Notes under the pieces: generated by a model
Seen by the model: only the letters and a program-made list of their open reading frames with translations
Told to the model about the DNA's origin: nothing
The model's database searches: none
NCBI GenBank assembly: GCA_033763695.1
Contig: JANRKB010000018.1
Location: 124,001 to 188,000 of the forward strand
DNA from: JANRKB01 sp033763695
GTDB lineage: Bacteria; Planctomycetota; Phycisphaerae; Phycisphaerales; UBA1924
DNA: 64,000 nt
Direction of reading: 5' to 3'
Made by a program: the position numbers and the translations under genes
Part shown: positions 51,425 through 60,081 of the stretch, in pieces
How the letters are laid out: the number at the start of each line of letters is the position of its first letter
How positions within the stretch are numbered: the first letter of the stretch is position 1

Positions 51425-52111
51425 ATGCCCCAGCGCATCATCCTCATCTCCGCTTGTCTCGCGGCCCTCGCCTTTTCCGGTTGCGGATCCAACCGTGCAG
51501 CCGACGTGCCCGCGCCTTCGACCGACCTCATCACCACGAGCCTCTCGCGCGGCCCGGTGATTCCGCTTCGCGACATGGAGTGCCGCATCGTCGCGCTCAC
51601 ATCGCGCCGCGATGTCGTCGCGCTCTGGCTGTGGGCCGACGCCGACGACAAACGCCGTCTTGCGTCCCTCGCCGGCGCGTACCCCTCCAACGGCTCGATC
51701 GACGCGATTCGGCTCTTCGACGCAGATACTGGGGCACCGCTGCCGATTGTCGGCGGCGGCTTCGCACAAGACGCTTTCAAGGGGCGTTCGTTCTCGCTCG
51801 CTCCGGTCTCACACAGCGGCACAGATTCCTGGGCCCCCGCACCTGCCGACCCTACAACCCTCCCCGCCGTCGGCGTGCTTCAACCGATTGCCCTGCGCCT
51901 CACGGCCCCGCCCGCGGCATCCGCCATCCGCGTCTCGATCGACACCGCGCAGCTCGCGTACCTCGCGTCCGATTGGGGCGAACAGAGCCGCGGCGGCAAA
52001 CCTGCGACATCCGCCTTCGACCGCTCCTTTATCCTCCGCCGCGCCGCCGACCCTGCACACGAACGCCCCGCCGACGCGATCTACGCGCCCGAAAGCCCCG
52101 CGCGGCCCTGA
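51425..52111 (+). CDS. Lipoprotein of unknown function
   Basis: A 228-residue lipoprotein: signal LISACLAALAFSGCGS with a clear lipobox Cys. The mature part is a single beta-rich domain (VIPLRDMECRIVALTSRRDVVALWLWADADDKRRLASLAG; SIDAIRLFDADTGAPLPIVGG; LRLTAPPAASAIRVSIDTAQLAYLA), not recognised. No membrane segment follows the signal. It precedes the ketosynthase genes by 55 bases on the same strand. Confidence 0.75.
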   Translation: MPQRIILISACLAALAFSGCGSNRAADVPAPSTDLITTSLSRGPVIPLRDMECRIVALTSRRDVVALWLWADADDKRRLASLAGAYPSNGSIDAIRLFDADTGAPLPIVGGGFAQDAFKGRSFSLAPVSHSGTDSWAPAPADPTTLPAVGVLQPIALRLTAPPAASAIRVSIDTAQLAYLASDWGEQSRGGKPATSAFDRSFILRRAADPAHERPADAIYAPESPARP

Positions 52112-52166
52112 AATCTCGCCCGCGCCCCTGTCACCCCCGCCCCTCCACCCCATCTAAACTCCTCTC

Positions 52167-53567
52167 ATGCGTCGACGTGTCGTCATGACGGGTTTGGGTG
52201 CGGTCACGCCCATGGGTGTCGGCATCAACGCCCTCTGGCAGGGCTTGCTCGAAGGCCGCTGCGCCCTCGCGCCGGTGTCCCTCCTCGACGCCACGCCGTT
52301 TTCCTGCTCCCTAGGCGGCGAGTGCAAGGACTTTGCCGCCAAGGACCATGTCCCCAAGGCCTATCGCAAGGCCGTCAAGGTCATGGCTCGCGACATCGAG
52401 ATCGCCGTCGGTGCCGCCAAGGCCGCCGTCGAAGACGCCCGCATCCAGACCCGCGGCACGCAAGCCGATTGGACAGCGGACGTCCCCTGCACTACCGGCA
52501 CCTATCCCAGCGAACGCATTGGCTGCCAGATCGGCGCGGGCCTCATCGCCGCCGAGACCGATGAACTCGCCCTCGCCGCCGTCACCGCCAAGGACGAGCA
52601 AGGCCGCTTCGACAGCCGCCGCTGGGGCACCATCGCGCCCGCGGCCGGCGCTTCAGCGCCGACCGTCACCGCCGCCGGCGGCATGAACAACCTGCAGCCG
52701 TTGTGGATGCTCAAGTACCTCCCCAACATGCTCGCGTGCCACGTCACCATCATCCATGGCTGCGAAGGCCCGAGCAACACCATCACCTGCTGGGAAGCCA
52801 GCGGCCTGCTCAGCGTCGGCGAAGGTGTCCGCGTCATCCAGCGCGATGCCGCCGACATCTGCTTCAGCGGCGGAGCCGAGAGCAAACTCAGCCACATGGG
52901 CCTGCTGCGTATGCAACTCTCCGGCCGCCTCGCCCGCGCCACGCCCGACACGCCGCCGAACCAGGTCGTCAAGCCCTATGACCCCGCCGCCACCGGCACT
53001 GCCAGCGGCGAGTCCGGGGCGATCCTCATCACGGAGGAACTCGACAAAGCCAAGGCTCGCAACGCGACGATCTATTGCGAGATCAAGGGCTTCGGTGCGG
53101 CCCAAGGCTCGCCGCGCTTCGTCGGCTCGCGCGATTGCTCGCTCCCCGACGGCACCGCCGACGACGGCCTCATCTACGCCATTCAGAACGCGCTCGATGA
53201 CGCCAAGATTGCTCCCGACGCGATCGACGCCATCGTCCCGCTCGCCAGCGGCATCCCAGCGGTCGATCGCGCCGAGGCCGCGGCACTCCGCGAAGTCTTC
53301 GGCACGCGCCTGAAGGACATCCCGCTCGTGCCGCTCGCGCCGGCCATCGGCATCGGCCCCGGCGGGCACAGCGCGGTGATGGCCGCCGTCGCCGCCAAGA
53401 TGATCGCCGAGCAAATCGTCCCGCCCGCCATCGACGAAGGCAGCACCGCGACCGACCTCAATGTGTCGCGCCGCGCCCCGATGCCGCGGGCCCTCAACAA
53501 TGTCCTTGTCTGCTCGGGCTCGCTGGGTGGCCAGAACGCCGCCCTCGTGCTCGGCAAACTCTCGTAA
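52167..53567 (+). CDS. Ketosynthase-fold protein lacking nucleophile (KS-beta / chain-length-factor-like)
   Basis: A 466-residue beta-ketoacyl-synthase homologue with typical beginning RRRVVMTGLGAVTPMG. At the nucleophile elbow, the sequence is GCEGPSNTITCWEASGLLS; aligned with GPS-x4-(T/S)-x-C-x-x-G of active enzymes, Glu210 takes the place of Cys (Gln in actinobacterial chain-length factors), and the visible Cys is two positions earlier. The first His region DAIVPLASGIPAVD lacks the HGTGT motif (Leu at about 359); the second His (GPGGHSAVMAAVA) remains. So it is predicted not to condense but to act as a partner of a catalytic KS, such as the one at 54456. A 20-residue insertion (PSERIGCQIGAGLI) is present. 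RBS not obvious. Confidence 0.85.
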   Translation: MRRRVVMTGLGAVTPMGVGINALWQGLLEGRCALAPVSLLDATPFSCSLGGECKDFAAKDHVPKAYRKAVKVMARDIEIAVGAAKAAVEDARIQTRGTQADWTADVPCTTGTYPSERIGCQIGAGLIAAETDELALAAVTAKDEQGRFDSRRWGTIAPAAGASAPTVTAAGGMNNLQPLWMLKYLPNMLACHVTIIHGCEGPSNTITCWEASGLLSVGEGVRVIQRDAADICFSGGAESKLSHMGLLRMQLSGRLARATPDTPPNQVVKPYDPAATGTASGESGAILITEELDKAKARNATIYCEIKGFGAAQGSPRFVGSRDCSLPDGTADDGLIYAIQNALDDAKIAPDAIDAIVPLASGIPAVDRAEAAALREVFGTRLKDIPLVPLAPAIGIGPGGHSAVMAAVAAKMIAEQIVPPAIDEGSTATDLNVSRRAPMPRALNNVLVCSGSLGGQNAALVLGKLS

Positions 53568-53646
53568 CGTCTCAACTTCTCTCGGCGGGGTGGACTCCGG
53601 TCCTTCTGATCTCTTCGTTTCAAACCATCTCTTTGGAGTGCAAACC

Positions 53647-54279
53647 ATGAGCGAGAACTACGGCGGCTATGGCGGCGGCAGCGGCGGCGGGGGCGGTGGA
53701 TACGGCGGTCGCGGTCGTGGTGGCTACGGCGGCGGCGGCGGCGGTGGTGGCCGCGGACGCGGTGGCTACGGCGGAGGTGGCGGTGGCGGCGGCGAACGCC
53801 GCGGCATCCCGCTCTCCGCGCTCGACCCATCCCTCACGGACATCTCCCACAAGGTCATCGGCTGCGCCCGCGACGTCCACGTCGCCCTCGGCCCCGGCTA
53901 TGACCACACCTGCTACATGACCGCCCTCCAGAACGAGATGACCGCCCAAGGCATCAAGTTCCGCGTGCACCACGCCATCGACGTCAAGTACAAGGATCAG
54001 AAGGTCGGCCAGACCATCGCCGATCTCTTCATCGAAGATCGCTTCATCGTCACCGTCATGGCCCGCTACGGCGAGGTTGGCTCGCAGGAACGTTCCGTCC
54101 TCCGCGCCCAGCTCAAGTCCGCCGACCTTGAACTCGGCCTCATCATCAACTTCGGCGGCCGCCTCCTGAAGGACGGTCTTGTCCGCGTCCTCAACGTCGA
54201 GAAGCTCAACCTCGGCCGCGATGATGAAGGCCATGACGACGCCGCCGACGCCGGCGGTTCCACCGCGGAGTTTCACTGA
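53647..54279 (+). CDS. GxxExxY-family protein, nuclease-dead, with glycine/RGG N-terminal domain
   Basis: A 210-residue protein. GGAG lies upstream of the ATG at 53647. Residues 1-50 are a low-complexity Gly/Tyr/Arg stretch (SENYGGYGGGSGG then GGRGRGGYGG repeats) resembling RGG RNA-binding regions. Residues 60-195 match the GxxExxY family (predicted PD-(D/E)xK fold): HKVIGCARDVHVALGPGYDHTCYMTALQNEM, KYKDQKVGQTIADLFIEDRFIVTVMA, LKSADLELGLIINFGGRLLKDGLVRVLN. The signature Glu is His87 (GYDHTCY), and the E-x-K of the putative active site is T136-V-M138; Asp126 remains. It is therefore unlikely to be a nuclease. It lies between the two ketosynthase genes. Confidence 0.8.
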   Translation: MSENYGGYGGGSGGGGGGYGGRGRGGYGGGGGGGGRGRGGYGGGGGGGGERRGIPLSALDPSLTDISHKVIGCARDVHVALGPGYDHTCYMTALQNEMTAQGIKFRVHHAIDVKYKDQKVGQTIADLFIEDRFIVTVMARYGEVGSQERSVLRAQLKSADLELGLIINFGGRLLKDGLVRVLNVEKLNLGRDDEGHDDAADAGGSTAEFH

Positions 54280-54287
54280 GAGAAGAG

Positions 54288-54431
54288 GCATTGGGCATCA
54301 GGCATTCGGCATTGGTGAAAGACAATCAGAGCGCAGCCTTCGTGATTGCCGGTGTTTACCCGCTCGGAAGGATCGCTCGATGAATCGCTTCTGACTGATG
54401 CCCGATGCCCGATGCCCGATGCCTGATGCCC
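54288..54431. repeat. 7-bp-periodic GGCAT/ATGCC element with flanking inverted copies
   Basis: The gap between the GxxExxY gene and the catalytic KS gene has GGCATTGGGCATCAGGCATTCGGCAT (54288-54313) and, about 110 bases on, TGATGCCCGATGCCCGATGCCCGATGCCTGATGCCC (54396-54431) in opposite sense; GGGCATCAGGCAT (54293-54305) and ATGCCTGATGCCC (54419-54431) are perfect reverse complements. The unit recurs at 34970-35031. The intervening ~85 bases have no ORF; as RNA this could fold into one large stem. Confidence 0.6.
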
Positions 54432-54455
54432 ACTCCGATGCCCCCTGGATTTCCT

Positions 54456-55793
54456 ATGTCCCACCGCGTCGTCATCACTGGAATGGGTTGGGTCACGCCG
54501 CTGGGCGACGATGTCGACACGACATGGTCGCGCCTCATGCGCGGCGAGAGCGGCATCGGACGCGTCAGCCGCTTTGACGCGTCCACCTTCGCCACCAACT
54601 TCGCCGGTGAAGTGAAGAACTTCGATCTCTCCCGGTACATCGCCAACACCACTCAGCACGCGGCTGCCGGCGTCAGCACCCAGTTCGCCGTTGCCGCCGC
54701 CGCCAACGCGCTCAAGCAGTCCGGCCTCGCCATCGGCAGCGGCACGAAGCAAACCAAAGCCCGCCGCGTCGGCATCTACCTCGGCGCGGGCGAAGGCTCA
54801 CTGGACTACGACGCCTACATGGGCGCGAACATCGCGGGCTGGGACGCCGCCACACGCAAGACTGACGCTGCCAAGTGGGCCGCCGTCGGCCTCAAGGCCA
54901 TGACCGCCGAGCGAGAGCTCGAGCAGGAGCCCAACCTCACGCTCACGCACCTCGCGCAGGAGTTCGGCTGCCGCGGCCCTTCCTTCAACTGCATGACCGC
55001 GTGTGCCGCCAGCACACAGGCCATCGGCGAAGCCACCGAGATCATCCGTCGCGGCGACGCCGACGCCATGCTCGCCGGCGGCGCGCACAGCATGATCCAC
55101 ATCCTGGGGATGACCGGCTTCATCCGCCTCACCGCGATGAGCCAGCGCCGCGAGACCCCCACCACCGCGCCGCGCCCCTTTGACCAGACCCGCGACGGCT
55201 TCGTCATGGGCGAAGGCGCGGGTATCCTCGTCCTCGAATCACTCGACAACGCGCTCGCACGCGGCGCGAACATCCTCGCCGAGCTCGCGGGCTACGGCTC
55301 CACCGCCGACGCCTTCCGCATCACCGACATCCAGCCCGAAGGCCGCGGCGCGGCGATGGCCATGAACATCGCGCTCCGCCAGGCAGGCATCTCGCCGCGC
55401 GAACTCGGACCCGACGGCAGACCGCAGGTCCACTACATCTCGGCGCACGGCACGGGCACCAAGGAAAACGACAAGATCGAAACTGCCGCCGTCAAGGCCG
55501 TCTTCGGCCCGCTCGCGCCGCGCGTTCCGTTCAGTTCAGTCAAAAGCATGTTCGGCCATCTCATCCAGGCCGCCGGCGCGGTCGAGCTCATGACCTGCGT
55601 CAAGGCCATTCAGACGGGCTGGCTGCCGCCGACGATGAACCTGCAGCACCCCGACCCGGTCTGCGATCTGGACTATGTGCCCAACGCGGCACGCGACATG
55701 AACGCCCAGGGCGGCGTCACCACTTGCCTGAGCAACTCCTTCGGCTTTGGCGGGCAGAACGACACCGTCGTGGTCCGCAAGTTCAAGGCATAA
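54456..55793 (+). CDS. Beta-ketoacyl-acyl-carrier-protein synthase II-like (catalytic KS)
   Basis: A 445-residue condensing enzyme, FabF/KS-alpha type. SHRVVITGMGWVTPLG start; nucleophile Cys183 in CMTACAASTQAIGEA; His331 in YISAHGTGTKENDKIE; Lys363 and His368 in SSVKSMFGHLIQAAGAVE. All catalytic residues are present, so it elongates an acyl-ACP by malonyl condensation. The start at 54456 has GGA upstream (TTTCC spacer); a longer frame begins in the repeat. It is near FabF in size but sits with a KS-beta-like partner, so it may make a special fatty acyl or polyketide chain rather than housekeeping lipid. Its end overlaps the convergent methylase gene by 11 bases. Confidence 0.92.
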   Translation: MSHRVVITGMGWVTPLGDDVDTTWSRLMRGESGIGRVSRFDASTFATNFAGEVKNFDLSRYIANTTQHAAAGVSTQFAVAAAANALKQSGLAIGSGTKQTKARRVGIYLGAGEGSLDYDAYMGANIAGWDAATRKTDAAKWAAVGLKAMTAERELEQEPNLTLTHLAQEFGCRGPSFNCMTACAASTQAIGEATEIIRRGDADAMLAGGAHSMIHILGMTGFIRLTAMSQRRETPTTAPRPFDQTRDGFVMGEGAGILVLESLDNALARGANILAELAGYGSTADAFRITDIQPEGRGAAMAMNIALRQAGISPRELGPDGRPQVHYISAHGTGTKENDKIETAAVKAVFGPLAPRVPFSSVKSMFGHLIQAAGAVELMTCVKAIQTGWLPPTMNLQHPDPVCDLDYVPNAARDMNAQGGVTTCLSNSFGFGGQNDTVVVRKFKA

Positions 55794-56907
55794 CCAGTTC
55801 GCCGTGCTCGGCGTTCGCGCCGACCGCTTTCGCCCGCGGCTCATTCGCCCGCGTCACCTCGTACACCACTTCCGTGTTTCGCACATGGCTCACGCGCCCG
55901 ACCCGCTCGCCGCGCGGGTTGTAGACCCCGATCTTGGCGCCGACGTAGCGGGGATAGTCGTGCTCCACCGCACGCACCGATGCGCAGCCGTCAAACAGGC
56001 TGCCCAGCATCGCTTCAAGCTGTGTTCGTGACACAAACCCCTCGTTACTGAACGACAGCACCACGCCGCGGCATCGCTCGTGCGCCGTCGCCGCGGTCAG
56101 CACGTCGCGCAGCGCGCACTCGATCGTGCGCCGTGAGTTGAACGCGCTTCGCCGCGCACGCACGTCCAGACGCTTGCACGCCACGCCGAAGACCTCGGGC
56201 TTGTCCCACTCCACCAAGGACTCCCACACGTGGTAATTGCCCAGATACGAATGCTGGTTGTACGGCGGATCCACATACACCACTTCCGCTGGCAACCGCC
56301 GCGCGGCGTCCAGCGCATCCATGCGATGCGCCTCGCACCCACGCTCCGCACCGATCGCGCGTGGCAAAACATCGGGCATCCGCAGTTGCAGTTCGTTGAA
56401 TGACCGCCGTGACCACTGCTTGAGATACGCCATCTGCACGCCAGTCGTCGAATCCACCCGATCCGCCGCCTCCATCAGCGACACGAGCAGCACCGCCTCC
56501 AGATCAGGCTCGAGGCCGCGCTTGGCGATCGCTTCGCGGATCGCATCGATCCGCGCCCCATTCTGCGGCTGCACAAATCGTGCCCGCTCGCAGAACGTCC
56601 GTGTGAAGTACCCCGGTTCGCACGCGCCGCGCTCTCCCCGCGCCAGCCGATTGAACTCATCAATCAGCACGCCCGCGTCATGCTCAACATCCTCGCGATC
56701 CGCCTGCACATAGCAGCGCGCCAGTGTGTGCGCGTACGCGTTGTGATCGTTCGCGATCACGCGATGGCCCGCTCGCTTGAGCGCGTGCCCGACCCGCGAC
56801 GTGCCCGAGAACAGATCCAGTACCTCACACGATGCGCCGGCCACACGACGAACCGCGTCGACGATCGCCGGTGCCAACACGCGCTTTGATCCCAGATACT
56901 TGATCAC
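55783..56907 (-). CDS. Dam-like N6-adenine DNA methyltransferase (D12 class)
   Basis: A 374-residue solitary methyltransferase. GTG start at 56907 (MIKYLGSKRVLAPAI). Motifs: SAM-binding FSGTSRVGHALKRAGHRVIANDHN; catalytic DPPY in VYVDPPYNQHSYLGNYHVWESLV; a further SFSNEGFVSRTQLEAML region. It is longer than Dam (about 280), with an inserted segment carrying RRSFNELQLRMPDVL. No restriction endonuclease gene is adjacent, so it may be an epigenetic or phage-derived orphan. The target sequence is unknown. Confidence 0.88.
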   Translation of the reverse strand: MIKYLGSKRVLAPAIVDAVRRVAGASCEVLDLFSGTSRVGHALKRAGHRVIANDHNAYAHTLARCYVQADREDVEHDAGVLIDEFNRLARGERGACEPGYFTRTFCERARFVQPQNGARIDAIREAIAKRGLEPDLEAVLLVSLMEAADRVDSTTGVQMAYLKQWSRRSFNELQLRMPDVLPRAIGAERGCEAHRMDALDAARRLPAEVVYVDPPYNQHSYLGNYHVWESLVEWDKPEVFGVACKRLDVRARRSAFNSRRTIECALRDVLTAATAHERCRGVVLSFSNEGFVSRTQLEAMLGSLFDGCASVRAVEHDYPRYVGAKIGVYNPRGERVGRVSHVRNTEVVYEVTRANEPRAKAVGANAEHGELVMP

Positions 56908-56940
56908 GCCTTGGTCTTCATCTCGCAGACGCTGCCATCG

Positions 56941-57498
56941 CTATCGCGTTTTCGCCGTCGCGGCGTTCTCGCGGATCTGTCGCGCCACGTCTGCCAGCAT
57001 CTCATTGGGAATCGGCACGCTCAGACTGTACTGCGAGATCCGCCACACGTGCCGTCGATCTGCCGCCGACCAGCGCCGCCGCATCACGCCCGTGCCGCGA
57101 CAGGTTCCATACTTCTCGTTCACCAGTTCCTGATCAAACCACGCGGTGTCCGTCGTGACGCGCACATTCGTCGCCCGCTCGCGATAGGTCCATCCCTTGC
57201 CCTGTGCAAAGGCGGGGTGGGCATATGCGCGAAACGCCTCTTTGCTCCAGCGCTCGCTCGCATCTGTGCCGAGAAATACGGCATCATCATCCAGCAGCGC
57301 GAAGTACGCCGCCTCATCCGCCCGGGCCGCGGCCTCGTGAAACGCTGTCAACGTCCGCCGCGCCGACTCATCAAGGATTGCCACCGCTGCGGGCGTCAGT
57401 TCGCGCTCGCGCGTTGGGTCGGTCGCGCAGCCCATCAGGAGCATGCCCGCACCAAGAGCCGCCCACGCCCATGCTCGCCTCACGCGCTGCTCACTCAT
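56941..57498 (-). CDS. SnoaL/NTF2-like (DUF4440-type) lipoprotein
   Basis: A 185-residue lipoprotein. GGAG lies 7 bases before the ATG at 57498, and the start overlaps the upstream stop by 8 bases. Signal WAALGAGMLLMGCATD has a lipobox (LMGC). The mature part has the NTF2-like pattern of the DUF4440/SnoaL group: ARRTLTAFHEAAARADEAAYFALLDDDAVFLGTDASERWSKEAFRAYAHPAF, then WFDQELVNEKYGTCRGTGVMRRR and RISQYSLSVPIPNEML. Ligand unknown. Confidence 0.88.
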   Translation of the reverse strand: MSEQRVRRAWAWAALGAGMLLMGCATDPTRERELTPAAVAILDESARRTLTAFHEAAARADEAAYFALLDDDAVFLGTDASERWSKEAFRAYAHPAFAQGKGWTYRERATNVRVTTDTAWFDQELVNEKYGTCRGTGVMRRRWSAADRRHVWRISQYSLSVPIPNEMLADVARQIRENAATAKTR

Positions 57499-58606
57499 CC
57501 GCAGTCTCCTCCGGTCCCGGCTTTTTCTCTGAGGTCTCGTTCTGCACGCCCTCGGTCTGCTCCGCAGGCTGCTCGCTTGGCTTGGCATCCTCGGTCGTTG
57601 TGACGTCCGCCGCCGGAGCCGCACCAGATGTCGAACCAGTCGCGGGCGCACCCCCACGCGCTGCCGCGCCACCGCGCGTCGGCGCTGCCGGTGCCGTCAC
57701 CGTCGCAGACCCGGCCCGCCCGAAGATGTCCGCCGCCGCGGGGAACACCCAGTATGCAATCACACCCGCGATCAGCAGCAAGTTTGCCAGCGGCAAGGCC
57801 CACGCCGCCAATCCCGCGCGCGTCATGCTGCACCCGTGTGCTGTCCGCAAAGCCTTGCGCAGCGCGACTGTCCACCACACCCCGGCGATCGGGAACATGT
57901 AGATCCCCAAACACGGCACCACCATGATCACGCACGGCGCACTGCAGTACGCCGTCGCCGCCAACGTCACGCCAAACCCGCGTCGCTGTCGATTGCCGAT
58001 CATCAGCACGGCGTGCGCGATCGCGCTCCACACCAGAATCAGCCCGCCCATCAGAATCGCGCCGCCGACGACGTACCACGCCAGCCCCTCAAGCGCCTCC
58101 TGCACCATGCGATCCCAACTTCGCCCAAGCCCGCTCATGAGAACGATCGGCAGAAACGTCAGCCCCGACGCCCACGCCAAGAGCAATGCAAACAGCAGCG
58201 AGGGCATCGCACGCACTTCGCCGCGCGACAACGCCGTGCCCAGATCCGTCGGGCGAGCCATCCCCCAACCAATCTGCCCGAACAGCTTCTTGAAACCCCT
58301 TGGCACGTTCTTGTCCGTCCAAGGCATCAGCTCGCGCAGCGTCTGCTCGTCTTTCACGCCCGCCGTCGGCTCGATCACCATCTGGTCCATCTCGATCGGC
58401 GCGGCGCACTGCACGCACGCAAACGCCCGCGGCACCAGATGCCCGCGTTCATCCATGCCGTAGTAGTCCTGCCCGCAGTGCGGACAGCAGAACTTCACCG
58501 CGGACTGATGAAAATCAAACTGCGACGGCGCAAAGCCCGTGCCGCATTCCGGGCACGTTCGCTCGCGAATCCCGAACAATGGATAGTTGCACGCACGGCA
58601 GCGCAT
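57491..58606 (-). CDS. Zinc-ribbon plus YIP1-type membrane protein
   Basis: A 371-residue protein beginning with two zinc ribbons (MRCRACNYPLFGIRERTCPECGTGF; CPHCGQDYYG with CVQC), a linker, and five hydrophobic helices (LLFALLLAWASGLTFLPIVLM; WYVVGGAILMGGLILVWSAIAHAVLM; TAYCSAPCVIMVVPCLGIYMFPIAGVWWTVAL; LANLLLIAGVIAYWVF), the YIP1-like arrangement common in planctomycetes. The last 60 residues are a Thr/Glu/Pro-rich acidic tail. Function unknown. Confidence 0.82.
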   Translation of the reverse strand: MRCRACNYPLFGIRERTCPECGTGFAPSQFDFHQSAVKFCCPHCGQDYYGMDERGHLVPRAFACVQCAAPIEMDQMVIEPTAGVKDEQTLRELMPWTDKNVPRGFKKLFGQIGWGMARPTDLGTALSRGEVRAMPSLLFALLLAWASGLTFLPIVLMSGLGRSWDRMVQEALEGLAWYVVGGAILMGGLILVWSAIAHAVLMIGNRQRRGFGVTLAATAYCSAPCVIMVVPCLGIYMFPIAGVWWTVALRKALRTAHGCSMTRAGLAAWALPLANLLLIAGVIAYWVFPAAADIFGRAGSATVTAPAAPTRGGAAARGGAPATGSTSGAAPAADVTTTEDAKPSEQPAEQTEGVQNETSEKKPGPEETADE

Positions 58607-58651
58607 GCCGCTGAGTCTACCGGATTCCCGCGTGCAAACACGCTTCGCCCG

Positions 58652-59974
58652 TCACTTCTTCAACGGCTCGCTGTCGCGCTCCAGCAGTCGACGCATGAAC
58701 TCGCGCTCATTCTCGCGGAATCGCTCAAACGTCCGCTCCAGTTCATACCGCAGTTCATCGACGTTGCGCATCCGCGGCCCATCCGCCGGCGCGTTCGCAT
58801 CCAGCGTCGACTGGGCCGCCTCCAGCGCCTCCGCCGCATCACGCAAGTCCGCCACCGACTGCGCATAGGCCCGGGCCGCGTCGTACGTCAGCTGCTCGCC
58901 CAGTTCCTTGGTGTCGGGTCGATACAAGAGCCGCCACGGCTGGGCGCCGATCTCCTGGATCGCCAGCTTCATGAGGGCCGCGCTCTGCCGCGCGTTCGCC
59001 AGCGTGCGTCGCACGCCCGGCAGTTCCGTCACCAGGAACGCGTTGACCTGCTCCGCCGAGTTGCGGAAGCGGTCCAGCGTCTCCTGCGCGTCACGCAGCG
59101 TCTTGTTGAACAGCGTGGTTGACTCGCCGCTCAGGCCTTCGACCAGCTTGCCTGCATCCTCGATCACGCGCCCGACCCGCGGCGAGTTCTCCTCAACCAG
59201 CGCGCGAATCCGCGTGATCGTCGCACGCGCGTCGTCCAAGCCCGCGTCTGCCTTCGCCACCAGCGGCTCGGCCCGTGCCGTGGCCTTTTCCACATTCGCC
59301 AGCGAACGATCGATGCTCGCGGCCCATGGATCGCTCTTGCCGCGCAGCGTGGACACGATCGCGCTCGCGTCATCCACAGTCTTGTCGATCACCGGCGCAT
59401 TGCGCTGCACCATCTGATCAACCCGCTCGACCGTCGCGCCCGCCCGATCCACCAGCCGCTTGATCTTCTCGATCTCGGCCGACCCGAACCCCGCTTGCGC
59501 CAGGAACGCCGGCGGCGCAAGCGTCCCGTTCACGATCTCGCCCTCTTCCAGCGCTGCTCCCTTGCCCAGCGGCGCGGGCACCGACGCGGCATCACCCACG
59601 CTCGTGATGTTCAGCGTGCTCACGCTGCCCAATAGGGGCCGCTCCAGCGCGACCGTTGCGTTCTCATACAGCGACAGGTCGCCGCGGATTCGCACGCTCA
59701 CGATCACCGACTCGGGCGGCTTGCCGGTGCTCGGTTCGGGGTCAAAGTTCACCTTCGACACCTTGCCGACCTGCTGCCCGCCGAGCAGCACCGCGCTGCC
59801 GGGCTGCAAACCCACCGCGCCGTCGCGGATGCTGAATCGCACGTCAAACCCGCGCGTTCCCTCCAGCCGCACGCCGTCGGAGAGCAAAAACGACAACGCG
59901 ACGGCCAAGCCGATCCCTCCGACGAGGAACCCGCCGGCCAGAACGTTGTACATGTTGCTGCGCTGCATCGGCAT
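58652..59974 (-). CDS. MlaD-family (MCE) substrate-binding protein
   Basis: A 440-residue MCE protein of the lipid-transport type. The ATG at 59974 lies 12 bases after a GGAGG; a TTG at 59998 is possible. One N-terminal membrane helix (LAGGFLVGGIGLAVALSFLL) then the MCE core DVRFSIRDGAVGLQPGSAVLLGGQQVGKVSKVNF, ESVIVSVRIRGDLSLYENATV and TLNITSVGD. A long helical tail (about 160-430: VDRAGATVERVDQMVQ ... LRYELERTFERFRENEREFMRR) makes the needle or shuttle. No MlaE/MlaF pump genes lie beside it. Confidence 0.9.
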   Translation of the reverse strand: MPMQRSNMYNVLAGGFLVGGIGLAVALSFLLSDGVRLEGTRGFDVRFSIRDGAVGLQPGSAVLLGGQQVGKVSKVNFDPEPSTGKPPESVIVSVRIRGDLSLYENATVALERPLLGSVSTLNITSVGDAASVPAPLGKGAALEEGEIVNGTLAPPAFLAQAGFGSAEIEKIKRLVDRAGATVERVDQMVQRNAPVIDKTVDDASAIVSTLRGKSDPWAASIDRSLANVEKATARAEPLVAKADAGLDDARATITRIRALVEENSPRVGRVIEDAGKLVEGLSGESTTLFNKTLRDAQETLDRFRNSAEQVNAFLVTELPGVRRTLANARQSAALMKLAIQEIGAQPWRLLYRPDTKELGEQLTYDAARAYAQSVADLRDAAEALEAAQSTLDANAPADGPRMRNVDELRYELERTFERFRENEREFMRRLLERDSEPLKK

Positions 59975-60081
59975 CGCGAACTGTGACCTCCACGTCAAAG
60001 TGAGTCACAGTCTACGTCGCCGCCGCGTGCCGTGCCTGCCGATGAACGGACAACTCGCGTCGCCTCGACCGGACCTGTGAT

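Noticed and set aside
52167..53567. Annotation of the first ketosynthase as an ordinary FabF
   Set aside because: The aligned nucleophile position is Glu and the HGTGT motif is missing, so it is unlikely to catalyse condensation.
54396..54431. A possible CRISPR remnant
   Set aside because: The unit is only 7 bp, has no spacers and no cas gene is near.
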